Shown here: positions 58,960 to 64,000 of the stretch, in pieces
Numbering within the stretch: the first letter of the stretch is position 1
Layout: every line of letters begins with the position of its first letter
Origin: Martelella sp. AD-3
GTDB taxonomy: Bacteria; Pseudomonadota; Alphaproteobacteria; Rhizobiales; Rhizobiaceae
Reading direction: 5' to 3'
Assembly: GCF_001578105.1 (NCBI RefSeq)
Contig: NZ_CP014275.1
Location: 4,365,001 to 4,429,000, forward strand
DNA length: 64,000 bases
Position numbers and translations under genes: made by a program
The notes under the pieces: generated by a model
Seen by the model: the letters and a program-made list of their open reading frames with translations, nothing else
Database searches by the model: none
Told to the model about the DNA's origin: nothing

Positions 58960-60224
58960 GCCGGTGCCTCCTCTTTCTCAATGGCGTTCAGAAGTCCGCG
59001 CAACTGCGCGGCAAGCGGCGGCTCGGAGAAGGTGACGTAGTCAACCAGCGCCAGGTCCTCCTCAAGCAGTGAAAGCGCGCCAAGGCGGGCGGCGGCCTCC
59101 TGGTCGCCGGCCGAAAGCGCGCGCATCAGGGCGGCAGCGGGAATATCGCCGCCGAAAGCCTGCGACAGGGCGGCCGTCGGGATGATCGGCAGCGGCCGGG
59201 CGGCGCGGGTGAGCGCCGCGGAAAACCAGTGGCCGCGCCTCTTGCCCGATCCGCGGGACAGAACGCTCGCCTGCCGGTCGCGCGGGCCGAGCCAGTGGGC
59301 GGGCCTGCCGTCCAGCACGGAGCCGGCAAGCACCTCATAGGGGCCCGGCTGCACATGGCCGTGACAGAGCCCGCGCAGGTCCGCGCCGGGCTGGCAGCGC
59401 AGCAGGCGCGGTTCGCGCATGGCCGAACCGGTGACGGTCACGAGCCGGGTCTCGGGCAGAAGGCCGGTTGCGAGAAGGTCGCCGAGATCGGCGATATCCT
59501 CGGCATGAATGTCCCAGACGCGGCCATCGATTGCGGCGGGCGCATGGTGGTGGATCTTTATGCCGGCGAGGCCCTGCGGGTGGAGCGTCCCACAGGCGAT
59601 GCGGCGGATGCCGGCCGCGTCGTCGAGGTCAAGAGACCTGCCCTTCGTCTCGCACAGGAAGACCTGATTGCCCGCCAGAAGCCTCAACGCGGAAAGGCCG
59701 CGCGATATGGCCTCCTCGCGGCCCCGGATGGCGTTTCGCGGATCGGGGGCCGCGGGCCGGGTGTCGGCGGCCATGACGAAGATCGCGGCGGGCGTTTCGG
59801 CGAGGGCGGGCATATGGCCGAAGGGCCGGCTGCGGAAAAGCCGCCACAGGCCGGCCTCCTGCATCAGGGCGCGCAATGCCGCAGCATCGCTTTCGGCCCT
59901 GTCGGTTTCAAAGGAATGCCGGCCGCCGCCGTCTTCGCGAAACAGCAGCATCTGGATCAGCCTGCGTCCGGGATTGAGCTCGATCGCCGCCACCCGCGCC
60001 GGCATGGGCGCGACAAGCTTGATCTCCTCTGCCGCGCGCAGCGAGAAGAGCGGCTGGCCCTGGGCAACGCGCTGGTCGACCTCGACCAGCGGCACGACCC
60101 GCAATTCCTCGCCGCGGGCAGGCGTAAGCGCCGCCTCTTCTGTCAGGAGCGTTTGGGCAGCGTGGTCGTCTGGCAATGAGGGGCCGGTCGGCACGGACAG
60201 GCCGGCGGAAAAGAGGCGGTCCAA
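58956..60224 (-). CDS. nqrA: Na+-translocating NADH:quinone oxidoreductase subunit A
   Basis: A peripheral cytoplasmic subunit of about 422 residues. LRGLCHGHVQPGPYEVLAGS and GRPAHWLGPRDRQASVLSRG match the family core, and the C-terminal region EDLALVDYVTFSEPPLAAQL is typical. The start is uncertain: no ATG is well placed. A TTG at 60224 with GGGAG eight bases upstream is preferred; GTG 60233 lies too close to it. A run of eight T residues just before this codon could affect translation. It is the first gene of the nqr operon, divergent from the cytochrome gene. Confidence 0.9.
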   Translation of the reverse strand: MDRLFSAGLSVPTGPSLPDDHAAQTLLTEEAALTPARGEELRVVPLVEVDQRVAQGQPLFSLRAAEEIKLVAPMPARVAAIELNPGRRLIQMLLFREDGGGRHSFETDRAESDAAALRALMQEAGLWRLFRSRPFGHMPALAETPAAIFVMAADTRPAAPDPRNAIRGREEAISRGLSALRLLAGNQVFLCETKGRSLDLDDAAGIRRIACGTLHPQGLAGIKIHHHAPAAIDGRVWDIHAEDIADLGDLLATGLLPETRLVTVTGSAMREPRLLRCQPGADLRGLCHGHVQPGPYEVLAGSVLDGRPAHWLGPRDRQASVLSRGSGKRRGHWFSAALTRAARPLPIIPTAALSQAFGGDIPAAALMRALSAGDQEAAARLGALSLLEEDLALVDYVTFSEPPLAAQLRGLLNAIEKEEAPA

Positions 60225-60350
60225 AAAAAACACTCCCAAGGCTTGGCGCCGGACAATCAACTCGTGCCGACAATTGAATTGCCGGGACGGACTGAATTGT
60301 TTAGCATGCAGCAAGCACAGACTATGAATTTTCAGTGGGGGTGAAAAGCC

Positions 60351-61529
60351 ATGTCTTATGGAGTGAAGCGGTTTTCTTCATTTTTCGTTGCTGTTATTGC
60401 AGCGACATTGACATTTGTCAATTCCGGCAGCGCTTCCGCTCAGGACGACGGAAACGGCGAGGCGGCCGTGGAAGCCCTTGAACTGTTCGTCATGCCACAG
60501 TCCGGGCCGTTCCGTCCGGACCAGATCTCGATCCCGCAGCAAAAGATGATCGAGGCCTGGGCGCGCTCCGCCCATGCCGATGCCTCGGCCGAGGCCTTTA
60601 CCCACTGGGACGGCGAGGGCGAGGTGCCGGCGAGCTGTTCCACCTGTCACTCGGGCGCGGGCTTCCGCGCCTTCCACGGTCTCGACGGCAGCGAGCCCGG
60701 CGTGGCCGCCGCCGTGCCCGTCGGCGGCGTCGTCGATTGCGAGACCTGTCACAATCCGGGTCTCGCGGAGATCACCGCGATCACGTTGCCGAGCGGCATC
60801 GAGCATCCGGTCAAGCCCGGCGTGGAAGCGGCCTGTCTCACCTGTCACTCCGGCCGGGCCGCCGGCGTGACGGTTTCCAGGGCCGTCGGCGACAAGGCCG
60901 ATGACACGCCGGACCCGGAGATCGGCTTCGTCAACCCGCATTATGCGCTGGCCGGCGCCCTGCGCCTCGGCGCCGTCGGGGCGGGAGGCTTCGAATATCC
61001 CGGCAAGACCTATTCCGGCCGCTTCTTCCATGCCCGTCCGGTGGCCGATTGTGCTTCCTGTCATGATCCCCACACGCTGACGGTCGCGGAAGAGACCTGC
61101 CTTACCTGTCACGAGACCGGCAATTTCGACGCGATCCGCATTTCCCGCGTCAGCTATGACGGCAGCGGCGACCTCAACAAGGGCATCCGCTCCGATATTG
61201 CCAGCAATGCGGCGTTGCTGATGGAGACCCTCCGGGATTACGCCGCCAATGTCGCCGGGACGCCGATCGTCTACGAACCGCATTATCCCTATTTCTTCGT
61301 CGACGCGGATCAGGACGGCCGCGCCGACGAGGTTGACGGGCGGACGGCGAGCTACAAGGCCTGGACGCCGCGCAGCCTGAAGGCGGCCTATAACTGGAAG
61401 TTCGTCACCGCCGATCCCGGCGCCTTCGCGCATAATCCGCAATACGCGCTGGAACTGCTCTATGATTCGATCGAAGACCTTTCGGGGCCGCTTGAGGTCG
61501 ATATCAGCGCATTGGGGATCCAGCGCTAA
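60351..61529 (+). CDS. Pentaheme c-type cytochrome
   Basis: A 392-residue periplasmic protein with a signal peptide (about 1-30). Five CxxCH haem motifs are present: CSTCH (96-100), CETCH (130-134), CLTCH (162-166), CASCH (234-238) and CLTCH (250-254). Extra histidines, such as in NPHYALAG and FFHARP, are possible distal ligands. There is no CxxCK, so it is not a nitrite reductase of the NrfA type. It is divergent from nqrA with a 126-base shared promoter region, suggesting co-regulation with Nqr. Its electron partner is unknown. Confidence 0.85.
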   Translation: MSYGVKRFSSFFVAVIAATLTFVNSGSASAQDDGNGEAAVEALELFVMPQSGPFRPDQISIPQQKMIEAWARSAHADASAEAFTHWDGEGEVPASCSTCHSGAGFRAFHGLDGSEPGVAAAVPVGGVVDCETCHNPGLAEITAITLPSGIEHPVKPGVEAACLTCHSGRAAGVTVSRAVGDKADDTPDPEIGFVNPHYALAGALRLGAVGAGGFEYPGKTYSGRFFHARPVADCASCHDPHTLTVAEETCLTCHETGNFDAIRISRVSYDGSGDLNKGIRSDIASNAALLMETLRDYAANVAGTPIVYEPHYPYFFVDADQDGRADEVDGRTASYKAWTPRSLKAAYNWKFVTADPGAFAHNPQYALELLYDSIEDLSGPLEVDISALGIQR

Positions 61530-61695
61530 GGCGTTTCCGGGAAAAGCGGAAGCGCTGAGGGCGGCGATTTCAGCCCTTGCCGCCGGGTCTTTTCGCCCGG
61601 CGGACATTCTGTCCCGTTGCGGCAATCGGCCCGGCCATGATATCGCAGGGCTCTTGCCTGGCGGCGATGCCCGCCTCTCTTTCCTGCCGGAACGG

Positions 61696-62238
61696 ATGAA
61701 ACGACCAATGAATATAAGCAAGGCCGAAACGCCGCGCGCCATCATCGTTATGGGCGTGAGCGGGTGCGGAAAATCCTCCGTCGCGAGACTGATCGCCGAA
61801 CGGGCGGGCTTCGAGCAGGTCGAGGGCGACGACCTTCACCCGGCCTCCAATGTCGACAAGATGACCGCCGGCATCCCGCTTGAGGACGCTGACCGCTGGC
61901 CCTGGCTTGATCGTGTCGGCGCCGAGCTTGCCAGAGAGCGTCAAACGGGCGTGGTCGTGACCTGTTCGGCGCTGAAGAAGATCTACCGCGACCGTCTGCG
62001 GGCGACGGCGGGCCAGCCGCTCGCCTTTGTCTTCCTGAACGGCAGCGAAACGCTCCTTGCCGAGCGGATCAGCGCGCGCGCGGGTCACTTCATGCCGACC
62101 TCGCTTTTGAAAAGCCAGCTCGAGACCCTCGAAGACCCGAGCGGCGAACCCGGCGTGGTGACCGTCGATATCGATAAACCCCTGAACGTAATCGCAGACG
62201 ACGCGATCGCCGGCCTCAGCGCCGTATCTTTTCGCTAG
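61696..62238 (+). CDS. gntK: Gluconate kinase
   Basis: A 180-residue P-loop kinase that phosphorylates gluconate to 6-phosphogluconate. The Walker A motif is VMGVSGCGKSSVA; the conserved VEGDDLHPASNVDKMTAGIP and VVTCSALKKIYRDRLR follow. The ATG at 61696 (GGA upstream) or 61708 may start it; the first is preferred. A RIME-like repeat separates it from the MFS gene downstream, which might carry the substrate. Confidence 0.93.
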   Translation: MKRPMNISKAETPRAIIVMGVSGCGKSSVARLIAERAGFEQVEGDDLHPASNVDKMTAGIPLEDADRWPWLDRVGAELARERQTGVVVTCSALKKIYRDRLRATAGQPLAFVFLNGSETLLAERISARAGHFMPTSLLKSQLETLEDPSGEPGVVTVDIDKPLNVIADDAIAGLSAVSFR

Positions 62239-62345
62239 CGCATCGGCCCGAAAATCGGAATCGATTTTCGGGCCGATGCGTAGATTCCATAAGTTAGAGC
62301 GTCCTTTATGCGTCCGAATGGACGCACGGTGCTCCGGGTCCGTTC
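62238..62345. repeat. RIME-like intergenic repeat (copy 2)
   Basis: GCGCATCGGCCCGAAAATCG, then a dyad ATCGATTTTCGGGCCGATGC, then GTCCTTTATGCGTCCGAATG ending GACGCACGG. It is nearly identical to the copy at 35372. It starts at the gntK stop and fills most of the 276-base gap to the MFS gene. Confidence 0.75.
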
Positions 62346-62514
62346 GCGGCACGCGCCGATCACGGCTTCAACGGGCCCGCCGCAGCGAGGCGCGTTTCCC
62401 CGTCGGCCCCGGCATCCGACGCTCAGCTCGGTTGCCGCTGCGGCTTATATTAGGCTTGCCTTTCGCTTTTCGTTCGGCCAGTTTCACTCCGATGAACCGA
62501 TCGGAGGGCGAGAC

Positions 62515-63780
62515 ATGGCGGTGACGGCGGGCGAGCGCAACCGGGCGCTGTTTCTGGGCAGTATGGGCGGCGGCCTGGAATTCTACGACTTTGTGATCTA
62601 CGCCACATTCGCCTCGCAGATCGGCAAGACCTTCTTTCCGGCCGAAGAGGCGTCGACCCGACTGCTTGCGGCTTTCGCCGTCTTTGCCGCCGGCTATCTG
62701 GTGCGCCCCATCGGCGGCATTCTGTTCTCCCATTTCGGCGACCGGCATGGACGCAAGTTGATGTTGCGCGTCTCGATCGCCGGCATGGCGGGGGCCACCT
62801 TTCTGATCGCCTTCATGCCCGGCTATGCCACATGGGGCATCTCGGCCACCGTCGCGCTGGTCGTGCTGCGCATGGTGCAGGGGCTTTGTCTCGGCGGCGA
62901 AATTCCCGGGGCGATGACATTGATCACCGAAACCATGCCGAAGCGGCGCGGCCTTGCCTGCGGCTTCCTGTTCATGATCATCAATGTCGGCATGCTGGCC
63001 GCCCAGGCGGTGCAATGGGCGATCGAGCACCTGTTGAGCGATGCGGCGGTGCTCTCCTATGGCTGGCGCATCGGCTTCTTCATCGGCGGACTGGTGGCGA
63101 TTGCCGGCTTCATCCTGCGCGCGCGGCTTGCCGAGAGCCCCGCCTTCGCCGAAATGGAGGCATCAACCCACAAGGTGCCGCTGGCGGCGCTCTTCCGCGA
63201 CAATGCCCGCGCCGTTTGGCTCGGACTGTTCATCACCGGCCTTGGCGCTGCCGCCGTGCCGCTGCTCTACCTCTACATGAACAGCTATCTGACGGATTTC
63301 CTGCATTACGATCCGGACCAGGTGGCAACCGCCGTTCTCGTCGGCATCATCGTCTTTTCGCTGCCCATGCCTGTCGCCGGCGCCATTTCCGATTTCGTCG
63401 GTATCAAGGTGCCGGCCTTCGTCGCCGCCCTGCTGTTGGCGATCGCGGCCATCCCCGTTTATGTCTGGATCCATGAGGGCGTGTCGTCGCTCCTGCCGGC
63501 CATGATCGTGATCTCGCTGATCGGCGCCTTTGCCTGGGGCGTGGGTCCGGTGCTGCTGACGGCAATCTTCCCGACAGACGTGCGCTATTCCGGCGTCGCC
63601 TTCGTCTACAATATCGGCTTTGCCATTGTCGGCGGGCTGACGCCGCTTCTCGCGACCTTCATCATCCAGCAGACGGGTTTCACGCTCGCGCCCGGCTTCC
63701 TGCTGGCCGTCTTTGCCGCGCTCGCCACGGTCGCGATCTTCCTGACCCAGGTCATCCCGGCAGAGAAGTCTCAGCTCTGA
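62515..63780 (+). CDS. MFS transporter, MHS (ProP/KgtP-like) family
   Basis: A 421-residue major facilitator. GGLEFYDFVIYATFASQIG and the helix 2-3 loop SHFGDRHGRKLMLRVSI are MHS-family hallmarks, and GLCLGGEIPGAMTLITET is typical of the fourth to fifth helix segment. Members take up dicarboxylates, proline or shikimate-like acids with protons. The ATG at 62515 follows GGAGGGCG; an in-frame upstream extension is inside the repeat and rejected. The last 10 bases overlap the convergent kinase gene end. Confidence 0.88.
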   Translation: MAVTAGERNRALFLGSMGGGLEFYDFVIYATFASQIGKTFFPAEEASTRLLAAFAVFAAGYLVRPIGGILFSHFGDRHGRKLMLRVSIAGMAGATFLIAFMPGYATWGISATVALVVLRMVQGLCLGGEIPGAMTLITETMPKRRGLACGFLFMIINVGMLAAQAVQWAIEHLLSDAAVLSYGWRIGFFIGGLVAIAGFILRARLAESPAFAEMEASTHKVPLAALFRDNARAVWLGLFITGLGAAAVPLLYLYMNSYLTDFLHYDPDQVATAVLVGIIVFSLPMPVAGAISDFVGIKVPAFVAALLLAIAAIPVYVWIHEGVSSLLPAMIVISLIGAFAWGVGPVLLTAIFPTDVRYSGVAFVYNIGFAIVGGLTPLLATFIIQQTGFTLAPGFLLAVFAALATVAIFLTQVIPAEKSQL

Positions 63781-64000
63781 TCGGCCATATCCGCCTCCAT
63801 CCGCCAGCGCGGCCAGGAGACGGTGATGCGCGCGCCGCCGACATTTTCGAAGGAAAGGCGTGCGCCCGAGCGTTCCAGAAGCGTCTTGGCGATGAACAGA
63901 CCGAGGCCCAGACCGCCGGCGCGGCTGTCCGCCGGGTTCTTCTGCCGATCGGAAACGAAGGGGTCGCCAATGCGCGGCAGGATATCCGGCGTGTAACCGC
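63771..64000 (-). CDS. Histidine kinase C-terminus, ActS/RegB-like (partial)
   Basis: The minus strand encodes the C-terminal end of a sensor kinase, stop at 63771-63773. Visible residues include GDPFVSDRQKNPADSRAGGL, GLGLFIAKTLLERSGARLSF and GARITVSWPRWR, which is the G2-box GLGLGLFIAKTLLERSGA and end of the HATPase domain of RegB/ActS/PrrB. The N-terminal sensor part is outside the window. It is the likely partner of ActR at 52518, but separated by the nqr island. Confidence 0.82.
   Translation of the reverse strand, partial: GYTPDILPRIGDPFVSDRQKNPADSRAGGLGLGLFIAKTLLERSGARLSFENVGGARITVSWPRWRMEADMADQS

Overview
The window is chromosomal, high-GC DNA from an alphaproteobacterium, most likely of the order Hyphomicrobiales (Rhizobiales). 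The evidence is a TrcR (DUF1013) cell-cycle regulator, an ActR/RegA-type response regulator with its conserved Fis-like tail, several copies of a RIME-like rhizobial intergenic repeat, and compact operons with ATGA overlaps. The genus is not resolved. No tRNA, rRNA, CRISPR array or insertion sequence was seen.

Layout. 0-25 kb is mostly core genome: coaBC, cbpA/cbpM, an RND efflux operon behind a palindromic promoter, a LuxR solo, pyruvate carboxylase, two divergent regulator/target pairs (MarR/DMT exporter and HxlR/old yellow enzyme), an APH(3')-like kinase behind trcR, acetyl-CoA synthetase, a DeoR-VOC-MFS operon, ispG, and an AT-richer DUF433/PIN-like toxin-antitoxin pair.

26.5-52.5 kb is an aromatic-acid island. 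A minus-strand operon (alpha/beta hydrolase, ligA, ligB, YciI-like, folD) faces a GntR regulator. Downstream lie a LigM/DesA-type tetrahydrofolate-dependent O-demethylase, a TRAP transporter, purU and a metF-like gene. A tripartite tricarboxylate transporter (TctC plus a TctA-TctB fusion) runs into two amidohydrolases, a Rieske ferredoxin, a GFA protein, a ferredoxin reductase and a 2Fe-2S ferredoxin. A LysR regulator with two N-terminal HTH domains and a dehydrogenase precede galB, a type I extradiol dioxygenase, galC/ligK and galD. The proposed route is: uptake of methoxylated aromatic acids; removal of methyl groups onto THF by LigM; C1 recycling through MetF, FolD and PurU to formate; ring opening by LigAB; then GalD, GalB and GalC to pyruvate and oxaloacetate. 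Perfect or near-perfect TGTATACA palindromes occur at most promoters between 29.7 and 38.1 kb and look like the operator of the local GntR protein.

52.5-64 kb is a redox-energy island. A complete nqrABCDEF-apbE-nqrM-CBS operon lies between actR and the 3' end of an ActS/RegB-like kinase gene. NqrB is short and lacks a flavinylation motif. A divergent pentaheme cytochrome c, gluconate kinase and an MFS (MHS family) transporter fill the rest.

Most interesting for follow-up: the TGTATACA regulon joining O-demethylation to a self-contained C1 shunt, the redox chain without an oxygenase next to the TTT transporter, the divergent Nqr, and the double-HTH LysR.
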